Shown: positions 43,936-55,900 of the stretch, one piece after another | Numbering within the stretch: position 1 is the stretch's first letter | How the letters are laid out: every line of letters starts with the position of its first letter | DNA from: Adiantum capillus-veneris | Lineage: Eukaryota > Streptophyta > Polypodiopsida > Polypodiales > Pteridaceae | DNA length: 64,000 bases | Direction of reading: 5' to 3' | Assembly (NCBI GenBank): GCA_014529385.2 | Contig: CM043969.1 | Coordinates: forward strand, 10,329,001-10,393,000 | Notes under the pieces: generated by a model | Told to the model about the DNA's origin: nothing | The model's database searches: none | What the model saw: only the letters and a program-made list of their open reading frames with translations | Translations under genes and position numbers: made by a program

Positions 43936-45532
43936 TGTAACATTTAATGGTCTAAAAACTTATGTGTAGCGGAAATTAGCATGAACATAGTGGGCATTTC
44001 ATTAGAATAGATTCCTAATGAGAATTACAAGAGTGCTTGGGTGGAGAGAGCAACAAAAAGCATAACACCTAGTTAGATAGCATCAACAATACTTCAAAAG
44101 AAAGAGAAATTAAGCTATTGACAACATTTGAGGACCGGATTTGCATGGAGCTGGTCCCCCCTCCAAAAGGCTTTGTATTATGGTTTCTCCCATCAAGAGA
44201 GACATTGTACAATACAATTCTTTGTGCTCCTTCAAGACTAGCTAGTGCAATGAAGATGAAAGCTTCATGCACTAGGAAAAACACTTAGTAAACACAACTT
44301 TAATTATCCCCGTTCTCAGACCCAAGACCTCACACACCTTCGAAGATGGTGAGAGCTAGCAGGGTATGAGAGAAGATTGAGAGGAAGAAGGAGTATGTTA
44401 CGAGAAAGATGTACATCTCCTCACATAATCACTCATATTAGCATAGCTTTAGCTTAGTAATTAGCTTGGTAGAGGAGATGAGCATGCATTGAAGCTTGGC
44501 TCTTGGTTGGATTTGCATCCACAAGCCAAGAGTGTGTCGATGTAGGCTTCTATCTCATAAGCTTGGAGTAGGTGATGAGCTCTCCATTTAAAGCTTGGGA
44601 AGAGATAGTCTTCTCTTTCTTCACACATGAGATTTTGTGAGTGTGTGTGTGATAATTCCTTGCAAAAATCAGCCCCCTCTCTCTCTTGGGAGAGCCCTCT
44701 TGCTATTTTCTCTTGCAGGCTCCCCATTGGACCTCCCCAAGTCAAGCCAATGGCTATTAAGCAGCATAAGTGATAGCCTTCTGGCATGTGTTCCCCTTTC
44801 CCCTTTTGTGAGAGCTTAATCAATTAAACTTAATTGATTTAAATGAATTAAATCCCCATTGGATCTTTCCCCATTCTGACCAATAGGAATTAAGTAGCCC
44901 ATTGGGTTGCTCAATTCCTATTGGACCCCTTCACAGGCTGTCCAATAATCATCCAGGAGACTTAATTTTCATTTGTTCTTTTTATTAAGTGTTTTAAAAT
45001 TAATTAGGCTAAATTTACTCTAGCCTAATTCTCATTGGTCCACTTCAAGGGTCATCCAATAGGAATTGGGTACACCTTGTCGGCATCTGGCCTAGGGAGC
45101 TGACATGTATCCCTCATTCCCTTTGTGTAAAGGGAGCTTGTGTGTGTGTGTGGACTTCTCTCTCATCCCCTAATTGCTAGGCTCACCCCCTCCTATGTAG
45201 GGATATTCAAAGACTTTTTTGGTCACACACAAAGCATCCAATTTCCCTAGGGTTGACCTTTGGACATAACCTTTGAATTTTGGAACCTTAGCATTTTGGA
45301 AGTCTTAATGGGCTGAACCTTAGGGTCTTTTTAGCCCATTGTTGCACATGGATCTTTTGCAGATGGCCCCGCTTTTTGGATCCCTATTTTCCCTCCTTTG
45401 GATCCCTACTGTGGCCGGTCTGCTAGCTTAACCAATATTCTAGCTTTTTCTCCCCTGGCACTTCCCCACATTAAATGATCAGTTTAATATGAGAAAATCA
45501 TTTAGGAGAATTAGATATTGATTATTATGATA
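43936..45532 (-). repeat. 5' LTR of the inverted-core chromovirus
   Basis: 1597 bp, partner of 36969-38567. Its outer end reads ATTATGATA instead of ATGACA. The CCAAT/ATTGG cluster is kept (about 44726-45069). Confidence 0.92.
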
Positions 45533-47117
45533 AAGGCAATCACCACAAACTTCACATTGTATGTCAAATGGCTTTGAGAGATCCAGCAATGTAAGCATAG
45601 GTTGAGAGATAATCTTTTCTTAAAGCATTGTTCTCCTTGGCAGACCATGTATACCTAACATTTTTCTTTGTTAGGTCATGTAATGGTCCTGCAATTTGTG
45701 AGAACTTTTCTATGAAGCATCTATAGTAGGCACACATACCTATAAAACTTCTTAGTTCATGAAGATTCATTGGTTTAGGCCATCCTTTTATTACCTCTAG
45801 TTTTTATGGATCCATTTGGATGCCATCTTGGGAAATAATGTGACCTAAATACTAAATCTCTTATAAGAAAAAGTCACTTTGCTTTCGATTAACATAAAGT
45901 TTATTCTCTCTTAAGACTTGGAATATTACCTAGAGGTGTTTCTTGTGTTCGTCGAATGAATTAGACTAGATGATGATATCATCAAAGAACACTCCAGTAA
46001 AGGTTCGGTGAGACCTGAATAGCTTCTCCATCAAGCGGTTGAATGTGGCTGGTGCATTGGTCAAGCCAAAAGGCATGACAATGTATTCGTAAAGATCAAA
46101 CGTAGTGCAAAATGTGATCTTTACAATGTCTTGATCAACTATCCTTATTTGATGATAGCCACTTTTTAGGTCAATCCTACTGAAGTAGGTGGACCCGTGT
46201 AGCTTATCAAATAGGTCTTCTACCGGTGGAATGGGAAACCTATTTTTGATAGTGATCTTGTTTAGTACTTCATAGTCGACACACATGTGATATGTGCCGT
46301 CTTTCTTTTGCACTAATAACACGAGTGAGCAAAATGGAGATGAGATAGGCCTAACCATGTCCTTCTCAACTAACTCATGCACTTGCCGCATAATCTCCTC
46401 TTGTTGAGCTTGTGAAACTCTATAAGGAGGTTTATTAGGCGGTGAAATTCTTGGAAGTTCAATTGCATGGTCATCATTGCCTTGTTTAGGAGGTAACTCA
46501 CAAGGGATGTCGTCAATAAAAACATCTTGAAACCCCTTGAGAAAATTGGATAACTCTAATTCCTTGTGATTGTTTATATTTTCCTTTGCTAAAGCATTAG
46601 ATTCATTTTTAGAATCTTTAACAAAAATCATGTACATGGAAATAGAGCTCTTTATTGACTTATTGATAGCTTGCATATGTACAATGGGTATGGTCTTACC
46701 CAACTCCTTAGCATCTATGTACATATCTATGGTGAGTTTCCTCCTCTTGGATTTCGACCAAGGTAGCTCTAGGAGGCTCATGGTGGGTGTTCTTTTGGGG
46801 ACAAGTGTGGTATGCATGCCCTTGCTCACCTCACTTGAAATAGCGGTTATCCTTGCGATAACTCTCAAGCTCTTCAAGAGAGATTTTGTTTTTACCTTTG
46901 TAAACTCCCTTCTCCTTAGCTTTGTTGGAATTTCCCTTAGGAGACTGTTGGACATTGTCCTTCCCCTTAGGCTCATTTGAACCCTTGTTTTCCGTGGGCT
47001 TAGAATTTCTCTTATCCCCTGTTTGGAAATTGATTCAAGAAGCCACCATAGTATGGTGTATAGCCGTCGATATGGTGCATGGCCTTTGGGAGTTGACGTA
47101 CTCTGCCATTTCTTCAA
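45533..47117 (-). pseudogene. Reverse transcriptase region of the old chromovirus
   Basis: The main frame is 47117-45966 (383 residues). Its first about 150 residues are an out-of-frame gag/pro remnant. From DAKELGKTIPIVH on it is the pre-RT linker and RT, through [13 protein letters not shown] and [10 protein letters not shown] to GVFFDDII, then TAG. RT thumb and RNase H start (45770-45564, LRSFIGMCAYYRCF) follow in decayed frames up to the insertion point. The protease is missing, by a different deletion from the one in the inserted copy. Confidence 0.8.
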
Positions 47118-48003
47118 TTAAGCCCGCACAAAATTGTTTCTTTTGCTCTCCAAAATCCATCTTTTTGAAGACAATGGCTTTGAGATGTAGGTCCCAAAAC
47201 TTGTCTACACATTTATGAATGAATTCGTAGAGAGAGAGCTTCAAGCTTCGCCATTCGGTGAGTACTTTGTCTTTGGAATTGGTGGCCAAAAACTGCTTCA
47301 TAGTGGAATCTCTTAAAGATTTCCATGTTTGTGAGCTTCACCGTTGGCCCGTAGGCTAGACCACCATTGCCTAGTAGACTTTTGAAAGTGCATAGCTACA
47401 TGGTGTAGCTTAGAGGACTTTGTGAAGCCCTCATCTCCAAATGCCGCATCGAATTGTTGGATGAAAGAGATGCTCTTTCCTCCCTCTTTGATATTCTTGA
47501 GCTTAGACAATCTCTTCCACTCAGCATAGGATTTCCTATGGCCTCTTCTTTTTTATGGTTCAAATGTTGCACCATCGCTTTCTTCAGAAGATGAATAATT
47601 TGAGGAAGATGTAGAAGAGGGTGACCTCTTTCTTGCCTTTTTCTTGCCTTGGTTCTCTTTATTCGCACCATCACTTTCTTCATAAGAGGAAGAGGATAAA
47701 GAAGATGGAGAAGAGGGTGACCATCAATGTATCCTCTTCTTCTTCCCGAATCGGAGAGAGGCCTCTTTTGGAAGTCTCACAAGGAGGCTTCCTATGGGTT
47801 CTCTCGTTCATGGTGGGGAGTTTGGAGAATCCCATGTTCACGAAGCTGCCGTTGCACTTCACTTTAGAGGGATGGATTGCCCATGGCTTGTTGACGCCTA
47901 GAAATAAGGTAGTTAACAAACATAGGGGCATCATTAGTAGCCTGCTCATTAGCAAAATTAAAGCTATCAACATTAATTTCACTCTCTTGACTATTTTCAG
48001 CCA
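47035..48003 (-). pseudogene. Gag of the old chromovirus
   Basis: Starts at ATG near 48003 (MAENSQESEINVDS-type N-terminus) and runs in broken frames. The capsid is recognisable at 47510-47313 (FIQQFDAAFGDEG, STRQWWSSL) and 47301-47035 (LSLYEFIHKCVDKFWDLHL, KKQFCAGLIEEMAEYV). It is more complete than gag of the inserted copy but has frameshifts. Confidence 0.7.
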
Positions 48004-48167
48004 TTCTAACAACTTTTAGGTGTAAACTTTTTTAGGTGTACTTTGACACTTCAAGCCCTACAAGGCTCAAAATCCCTATTCTACTTACTTAATTTCAATA
48101 AATAATACCGACCATTTATAGATAGCTTCAGGACCTCCCTTCTTGAGCAAGAAAAGAGAAACCTTGT

Positions 48168-48179
48168 GCTCTGATACCA
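48168..48179 (-). promoter_or_regulatory. Initiator-Met tRNA primer site of the old chromovirus
   Basis: GCTCTGATACCA, minus strand TGGTATCAGAGC, one base from the LTR at 48181. Confidence 0.93.
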
Positions 48180-48180
48180 A

Positions 48181-48851
48181 TGTAGCATTTAATGGCCTAG
48201 TAACTTGTGTGTAGTGGAAAATAGCATGAACATAGTGAGAATTTCATTATAATAGATTCCTAATGAGCATAACAAGAGAGATTGGGTGGAGAGAGCAACA
48301 AAAAGCATAACATCTATTTAGATAGCATGAACAATAATTCAAAAGAGAGAGAGAAATTAAGCTATTGACAACAGTTGAGGACCGGATTTACATGGAGCGG
48401 GTCCCCCCTCCAAAAGGCTTTGTATTATAGGTTTCTCCCATCAAGAGAGACATTTTACAATACAATTCTTTTTGTTCCCTCAATACTAGCTAGTGCAATG
48501 AATATGGAAGCTTCAAGCACTAAGAAAAACACTTATAAAACACAACATCAATTCCCTCACGGTTTCAGACCCAAGACCTCCCACACCTTCGAAAAATGTG
48601 AGAGCTAGCGGGGTATGAGAGTAGATTGAGAGAAAGAAGGAGTAGTATTACGAGAAAGACGTACATCTCCTCACATAATCAAGTAGCATATTAGCAAAGC
48701 ATAGCTTAGTAATTAGCATGGTAGAGGAGATGCACATGCATTAAAGCTTGGCTCTTGGTTGGATTTGCATCACAAAGCCAAGAGTTGCTATTGTAGGCCT
48801 CCCTTCTCACAAGCTTGGAGTAGGTAATAAGATTTCGATTAAAGCTTGAGA

Positions 48852-48896
<45 letters not shown>

Positions 48897-49412
48897 TTCT
48901 TGCTTCACACATGAGCTCGTGTGTGAGTGTGTGAGATAATGCCTTGAGAAATTCATCCCCCTCTCTCTCTTGGTCACCCACTCACGGTATTTACTCATGC
49001 TGACATCCCATTGGACCTCTCCAGGCTTAGCCAATGGAATTTAAGGAGCATAAGTGATAGCCTTCTGACATGTGTCCTCCTTTCCCCTTTTATGAGAGCT
49101 TTAGGTAATTAATTAATGTAACTAAAATCTCATTGCACCCCTTTGCCTCTTGGCCAATAGGAATCATGCAAGCCATTGGGCTGTTGAATGCTCATTGGAC
49201 CCCTTGGGAGACTGTCCAATAGTCTTCTAGAGCGCTTAATTCTTATTGGTTCTTTTCTTAAGTTTTTTTAAATTTAATTAAACTAAATTTACTCTAGACT
49301 AATTATCATTGGTCCACCTCCATGGCCATCCAATAGGATTTGAGTACACCTTGTGGGCATCTGGGCTAGGCAACTCACATGTGTCCCTCATTCCCTTTGT
49401 GTAAAGGAGGCT

Positions 49413-49473
<61 letters not shown>

Positions 49474-49673
49474 CTCTCTCATCCCCTATTTGCAAGGCTC
49501 GCCCCCTCCTTTGTAGGACTCATGAAGACTTTTTGTACACACACACAAAGCATCCAATTTTCCTAAGCTTTGATCATTGGACACAACCTTTGATTTTTGG
49601 AATCTTAGCATTTTGGAAGTCTTAATGGGATGAACCTTAGGGTCTTTAAAGCCCATTGTTGCACATTGCTCTT
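48181..49673 (-). repeat. 5' LTR of the old chromovirus, inner part
   Basis: Homologous to 36969-38567 but clearly more diverged. It carries a (GA)n run at about 48855-48893 and a long (GT)n run at about 49416-49470, and keeps the CCAAT/ATTGG cluster (about 49010-49340). It is interrupted at CTCTT by the young element and continues at 63218. Confidence 0.88.
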
Positions 49674-49969
49674 TGTTAACCCTCATGGCACACGGACACC
49701 CATCACCTACGATGGACGCGTATTATGTATGATTTAGAGTCAGGTACCGGGCTTGTCGGACCAATAGGGAAAGGTAGAGTGATCGTCGATGAGAGGCGCA
49801 CTTTAACTTGGACATTCAAGGGGTTAGTTGGCTAAGCATGGGCGCCCAAGTGTGAATGGGGTGAGCTCCTATAAAAGCCAACTAAACCTAATTTTTACTC
49901 ATTCTCTCATTTGTGCAATTGAAGAGTGCTCTTGCTCCATCTCCATCTTCTTCTTCTTCTTCACCTCCT

Positions 49970-50002
<33 letters not shown>

Positions 50003-50252
50003 GAGAGTGTGTGTGCGATCGAGCATTGCGAAGGCACGACGGCGGCGAAGCGGTTGAGCGCGGCACGACTGCAGCTTCTTCTTCATCGCGGCGAGGAATC
50101 CACCACGAAGGCGAGCGTAGAGCGGTGAGTGACACACCCTTTGTTTTCTTGAGCTTGCTAGTTTAGGCTTGTTGTGTGCTTGGAGCCGTTTGTGGCTCGC
50201 ATACGGTGTATTGGCAAGTCCCTTGCTTCGACAGTGCGGCAAGGAGCGCACA
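49674..50252 (+). repeat. 5' LTR of the young element
   Basis: 579 bp from TGTTAACCCTC to GCGCACA. It holds a (GT)n(GA)n microsatellite near 49971-50007, the only place where I see a difference from the 3' LTR. Confidence 0.95.
49870..49877 (+). promoter_or_regulatory. TATA box in the young LTR
   Basis: TATAAAAG in the context GAGCTCCTATAAAAGCC. The same sequence is in the 3' LTR at 62828-62835. It would place the RNA start some 25-35 bp downstream. Confidence 0.65.
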
Positions 50253-50256
50253 TTTT

Positions 50257-50274
50257 TGGCGCCGCTGCCGGGGA
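50257..50274 (+). promoter_or_regulatory. Primer binding site, Asp-tRNA type
   Basis: TGGCGCCGCTGCCGGGGA, four bases after the LTR end. It differs at one base from the site at 512-529. Confidence 0.88.
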
Positions 50275-51215
50275 TATGCCCTACACTAAGCTCGGTTAGC
50301 ACTTTACGCTTCCTTGTGGTGCAATTTCTATCATAGGAAAGGCAGGGAAGGAGTGTGTGGAAGGTTTCTGTTTTTTGCGTTTTCTGCAATTGCTGTCAAG
50401 TTTCAATTTCTGCTATTGTCTGCGTTTTTCAATTTCTGCAATTTCTGCGTTTTCAAGTTCGGCGTTTTCACTTCCTGCAATTTTTCGCATTTCTGTCAAT
50501 TTCTGCAATTTCTGCAATTTCTGCGTTTTTTTTGCATTTTCTGCAATTTCTGCGTTTTTTCTGCATTTTTTTCAGTTTCTGCGTTTTCTGCATCAAAAAA
50601 AAAAAAGAAAAAAAAAAGTTTTTTGAGAAAAAAAAAAATATTTTGAAAAAAAAAAATTTAAAAGGAAAAAAATTTCGGAAATAAAAAACGCGAGCGAGTG
50701 GGTGGCGATATTTTTCGAAAATAAAAAACGTGACTCTTAAAACGTACGGGTTGGTTTGTATAAAAGATAGATCGGGATCGGGATCATTTTCCCAAGCCCA
50801 AGCCCAAGCCCAAGCCCAAGCCCAGGCCCAGGCCTAGGCCTCAGTCCTATGATATATACTAGACTCACTCTTATATATATACCCTACTCCCTCAAGAGAG
50901 AATGAGAGCATGTGGGACAAGTCCTCCACTCTCCTCCTTTCTCTTCCCACTTGCACCCTTAGACTTTCTAGTTTAGGCCTAGTTCCCTACTGGAAATTGA
51001 CAGTTTTAGGGATTCCGAGGGCATAGAGTGACCAAACGGAGGGCTGTAAAGCACGGCACGACCCTCTGACCGATACGCTCGTTTTGAGCTATCACACGGC
51101 CCATTCCACAACACGCTCTAAAAAATCTAGCAAAAAAACAAACAAAAAACACGCTAAAAACTAGTCACAAGGCCTCCTAGAGCAGCTTTTTGACACCTTA
51201 GGGTATCAAAAGCAC
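50275..51215 (+). other. Leader of the young element with simple repeats
   Basis: About 0.94 kb. 50370-50595 is built of degenerate TTTCTGCAA/TTTCTGCG units. An A-rich stretch (50596-50690) follows, and CCCAAG is repeated in tandem at about 50794-50840. ORFs here are low-complexity readings of these repeats. Confidence 0.7.
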
Positions 51216-52979
51216 ATGCACTTACGCTCTGGGCGGGTGCTAGAACACGAGCATATTGAGAGTGCCTCTGTTCATACGGATACCCATTACCCATCCACGA
51301 TAAGCTCTAGACCCTCAGCGGGGACACAAGGTAGCACCACCCAAGACCCTAAAATAGCCGCTAGTGATTCCTCCTCCGACTCAGAAATCATGGAAGCATA
51401 CCCTACCCAAAACACTGAGAGAGAAGGCCATGCACCTCCCGAAGCTCCACAGCCTAGTACTAGTATGTTTAGCCGTTTCATGGAAACATTAGGTAGAGCT
51501 ACTCGCTCGGAACCTGAGGCAAATGAAGCACACGAAGGGGGTGGGGAAGTGGAATCTCCTTTCACATCGCACGTGGACCCCACACCCCCAAAGAGTGTCC
51601 ATGTGGATATCCTACCAACTTCTTACCAAGAAGGCCCTGTTGAGCTGCCTCCTTCAGAAGTTCCCTCTAGAGTACCGTTGGTGACAAGTAAAACCACGGG
51701 GAGCAACATTGCTTCTACCTCACAAGAAACCGTTAACACGTCGACTCTAGAAGGATTGTTCATTAATGATCATTGGACATATGACCTCCACACTGAGGTG
51801 TTGACGGATCTACACTCTGGCCACGCCTACCATGTAGGATGGATAGAGATTGTACAATCCACCTCTAGTGCCACGAGCATCGAAGATCAACAAAAAATGA
51901 TCTGTAATGTTATCCATGGCATTATTCAATCAGAAAGGCAAAACCGAGGGGTAAATATACTCTCAACTGGCCCCATGAGATTTCTGGATACGAGCAAGGC
52001 TCAACAGCCTACTCTATCTCAAATGGAGACTCCTCTAATGAGCCCCATGGACCCATCTTACGTCATTTCACCTGGGGTCTCTATGCAATCTGAGCCTCCG
52101 AGCGACAACTTTAGCTTCCCTAACTTGGCTCAACCCTCTATTAAGGAAAACACAGTGCTCACTCCAGGGATAAGCCTGACAGAGAATGTACCGATGACAT
52201 CTACGGTTAGCGCAGTGCCACTACCTAGTGTCGTAGTACCTAATATGGGGCCTCGACCATATGTGCCTCTAGCCCCTTATGCACACATGGCCCCCACACC
52301 TCCAATTGTACCACTTGCTTATGCTCCTCGAGTGCCGCTCCCTAGCCCTTATCCGAGTGGACCTATGCCCGGTTATGTTCCATATCCTGCATCATCCACA
52401 CATATGCCAAGACCGGTACCCGTTCCTCTCCCACATATGATTCCAAGAGTACCTCCACCGGCCCTGCCTCCTCACATAGGTGACTTGGCAGCGTTTGCTC
52501 AAACCATAGGTCGATCTATCGCGGAAAATATGCGTCACGCATCTGATAGAGAGCCTAGAAGTAAGGCAGTACAAATTGCCAAACTCACGCAAAAATTCAA
52601 TGGGGACGAAGATGCTAGAAAACACATTGAAGTGTTTGAACAAGTATGTGATTCCTTAGGGGAACGCAACGAACTACATAAGTGCAACGCCTTAAGCTTG
52701 ACATTAAGTGGGAAGGCTGGAGATTGGTATAGGACCCTAAGGGTGGACGAGAAAACAATCTACCCTACCCTTCGTAGGTTGTTTCTAAAGGAGTACATAC
52801 GAGAAGGTGTGCTTTGGGGTGTAGCATCTCAGCTACAGAAGGCCGAACGTAAGGAAGGAGAGTCAGTAAGGGACTTCATTAGTCGTCTAAAGCACTTAAA
52901 CTCTCGTTGCCCTGTAAATGAGCGCTTCAACAATAACCAACTGCTTGATCGATTCATTCGAGGGTTGAGGAATGAATGA
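51216..52979 (+). CDS. Gag, N-terminal and capsid part, of the young element
   Basis: 587 residues from ATG 51216 (MHLRSGRVLEHEH). The first about 430 residues are Ser/Pro-rich with long Pro runs and have no recognised domain. The capsid (Retrotrans_gag type) is at about 440-587: KFNGDEDARKHIEVFEQV, LSGKAGDWYRTL, DFISRLKHLNSRCP, FIRGLRNE. It ends at TGA (52977-52979), and the same frame continues at once with the capsid's C-terminal end, so the stop falls inside the domain and is not a natural gene boundary. Gag forms the particle shell. Confidence 0.9.
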   Translation: MHLRSGRVLEHEHIESASVHTDTHYPSTISSRPSAGTQGSTTQDPKIAASDSSSDSEIMEAYPTQNTEREGHAPPEAPQPSTSMFSRFMETLGRATRSEPEANEAHEGGGEVESPFTSHVDPTPPKSVHVDILPTSYQEGPVELPPSEVPSRVPLVTSKTTGSNIASTSQETVNTSTLEGLFINDHWTYDLHTEVLTDLHSGHAYHVGWIEIVQSTSSATSIEDQQKMICNVIHGIIQSERQNRGVNILSTGPMRFLDTSKAQQPTLSQMETPLMSPMDPSYVISPGVSMQSEPPSDNFSFPNLAQPSIKENTVLTPGISLTENVPMTSTVSAVPLPSVVVPNMGPRPYVPLAPYAHMAPTPPIVPLAYAPRVPLPSPYPSGPMPGYVPYPASSTHMPRPVPVPLPHMIPRVPPPALPPHIGDLAAFAQTIGRSIAENMRHASDREPRSKAVQIAKLTQKFNGDEDARKHIEVFEQVCDSLGERNELHKCNALSLTLSGKAGDWYRTLRVDEKTIYPTLRRLFLKEYIREGVLWGVASQLQKAERKEGESVRDFISRLKHLNSRCPVNERFNNNQLLDRFIRGLRNE

Positions 52980-55900
52980 ATCTATAATGGACTAGTGATT
53001 AGAGGTATCACAACCTGGGAAGATGTCACTGCCAATGCAATCCAACTAGAGGACAACTTGATGATAGCAGGCATGAGGGTGTCTACTGACACGAGATCCA
53101 CTAGCTCACAAGCCATTGAGTATGAACCCATGACTGCAAAGCCCATTGCCAATGAGCCAAAGGTATTTGAGACATTCTTGACAGACCTCACCAAGGCAAT
53201 CCAAGAGTCTCTTAAGGATAATCGACCCCCTCAAAATAGTCACATGTATCCAAGAAGGGAGCAACAATGGTGTTCCATTTGCTTAGGTCCACATAGCACT
53301 AGTGAGTGCCCTACGTTTAGAGTAAAATTTAATGGAACTTGCAACGCATGTGGTAGGTATGGTCACCAAGCTAAGGATTGTTTAATGATCAAACGTATGA
53401 TGGCAAATAGACCACCTGTAGCCTGGACGGATGCGCCTCGAGCTCCTGTATTGATGCCTACTCCACCTGTTGAGCAACTACCGCAACACATGGTCCCTAG
53501 ACCTCAAAATGTTGTACAAGCTACACCGTTACCACCTCCTGTGCTAGGACCGCAGCCCCCGCATCCAAGAGTCGCCCCTATGAACCAAGTGGGTTGCGAG
53601 CCATCAAATGCTTATGCAGATGGTTGTGAGGAGGAAATAGACACTAGTATTGCCTACGGACTTGATACATTGGAAGAATGTCCTATATACTACATGGAAG
53701 ATTGTTGGGGACAAGTCAAGCCGGTTTATCAAGCTGCTGCTCTCGCATCCAGAGGTCAAAATATCAACACCCAGGCTAGGAGGCCACCTCTTCAATGCTA
53801 CGAGTGTGGTGGACCACATCGAGTAGCGGAGTGCCCTATTAGGCTGCAAAAGAATGCTGCACAGATGCAAGTGAATCAAGGGAGCACGTCTGCAATGCCA
53901 ATACTCACATGTAATCGTTGTGGCATAGATCACTTGATTGCCCAATGCCCCTATAACCCAAATGCGCCTAAAATCACACCCCTGAATTTGGTCGAAATTG
54001 CTAGTGTGACATCGCCAATACCACCCGTCGCACCCGCTTATGCGATTACACGGTCCATGCTTCAAGGGCCAGGACATATCCTCGAAGAGAGAGATACCGC
54101 GTCAGTTATCCAAGCAAAGAAAAAGAAGACACGAAGGAAGAAGTCGCAGAATACGGAAAATTCAAAGCCAAGTTCCAAAACAAACATAGGAACAGGAGAT
54201 GACCCCGTGTATATGAATGACCTCGAGGATGATTCAGATTCAGTCGAGACAATGGAGACTAGAACCAATACCACAAAGGGAAAGACCGACAAAGAAAACC
54301 GTAACATGGAACCAAATGAAAACCGAATGAGAGAAAACCATAAAGAGCCTCTGAAAACACCACAAGTGTTTCCAAATCCAATCCAAGACCCCCAAGATAA
54401 ACCGCAGGGGCAAAAAGGGAAGAATCGTAAAAAGAAGATTGGGACGTACCCAAACCCAGTAGACGAGATTAAGCAGGTGAAACATCTAAGAGGTTTAGTG
54501 GAGGAGACTCAAAGGAAACTAGAACCAGAACCCATGCATGTCAAAATTCATGACACAGTGTTTCCCACGCAAGTTCATCCACCCCACATGAACCATAGAC
54601 CGTTAGCCATATCTAGTATCATCCAAGAAGGGAGTGAGGACAGGACATCAGAAAGTGAGCATACACCCTTCTTGTTGGAAAGGATGTTTAACGAAGGAAT
54701 ACCTGATCCCATTGAGGAATATGAGATTCCATCCTCACCAGTTCCTAGTCAAGGACCTACACCCTGCAAAACGCCAATGAATGTTGCCAAACTAGTGGAC
54801 TTCATGTCTTCTGAGGTCCGAACCACGATCATAGCAAAGCTGTATGGAGATCCTGAGTTATTCCTTGCACTTCGAGCATTCCTTAACGGAGAGCTACGAA
54901 CGGGATTACCGCAGTTTGCGCAACCAAATAGGCCTGACTCGATTATGATTGATGAGGAAAATCATGTGCAATCACTTGACTTAGATGGACACGAGTCTGT
55001 GATCGAGGTACCCATTAACGAATTAGGGCAGTATTTTGAAGGCGACGAGTCTAATGCGACCCTACCCATCACTACCAAGGGATTAACTATAAAGGGAATT
55101 CTTGATGGTGGTGCGGGAGTTAGCATCGTTACAAAAGATTGTTGGGAATCCATGGGAAAACCCCGCCTCAGTGTTACTAACATTGTGGTAAAGATGGCAA
55201 ATGGTACCATAGCCAAACCTATGGGGATGCTCAAGGATCTTAAGATCAAAGTTCTAGGATACAAGGTACGACATACGTTCATTGTAATGGATTTCTCTAA
55301 ACACCTTATGTCATATGAAATGATTTTAGGACGACCATTCATGAGGGAAGCACAAATGGTTCACGATTGGTCTAAAAATCATGTCTATTTGCAATTCCAA
55401 GACTCTGTCCTTAGAGTGGATTTGGTGACTGGTAAGGTACACCCCTTAGGGAGTAAAACCATTATTGATCATCGCTCTGACACCACAGTTCACTCGGCCC
55501 CACTACAATATTGTTACACTTGTAAGAAGGATACAGACATTGGCCAAGATTCTCCTTATATGGATATCCTACCTGGGATGACTGAGTCGGACAATGTGGA
55601 TTGGGTACACCTAGCTGCAACCATAGATACCTGGGGAAATAGAGGAACCACTTGGGTCACACCAGAGGGGGAAGAGGTACCACAAATTGCACCTCTGAAC
55701 ATGATAAGTGCCATACATGCATCTTCTAAGGGCAAGGCAATTGTGGACCAATCTGACAGTGACACTGATAGCTCAATAGAAGACTTTGACCAACACGACT
55801 TGGACACTGACTCCCAGAGTGAAACGGATTCTGAATCTCATGAATTAGAGAGTGGAGCAAGTTCACAGTCAAAACATTCGGAAGGATCGAGCACATCAAC

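Larger units (their letters stand above)
36969..45532 (-). mobile_element. Chromovirus copy with inverted pol core
   Basis: LTRs 36969-38567 and 43936-45532 (both minus orientation, roughly 1.5-2% different by eye) are flanked by AAGGC at 36964-36968 and 45533-45537. The primer site (43923-43934), gag and early pro-pol are on the minus strand as expected. The segment between about 38582 and 42235, carrying RT to chromodomain plus 3'UTR, polypurine tract and 290 bp of LTR, runs on the PLUS strand. The element is therefore bounded like a normal insertion, with its core flipped inside. It inserted in RNase H of the old chromovirus. Confidence 0.85.

Noticed and set aside
49353-49625. ORF with a long Cys-Val run
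   Set aside because: It is a translation of a (GT)n microsatellite in an LTR.
50314-50684. Three overlapping Phe-rich ORFs
   Set aside because: They are readings of TTTCTGC repeats in the leader, in all three frames.
52977-52985. Programmed stop readthrough of the plant-virus type at the Gag TGA
   Set aside because: The following bases (ATC) do not match known CAA-TTA, CGG or CTA readthrough contexts, and the stop lies inside the capsid domain.
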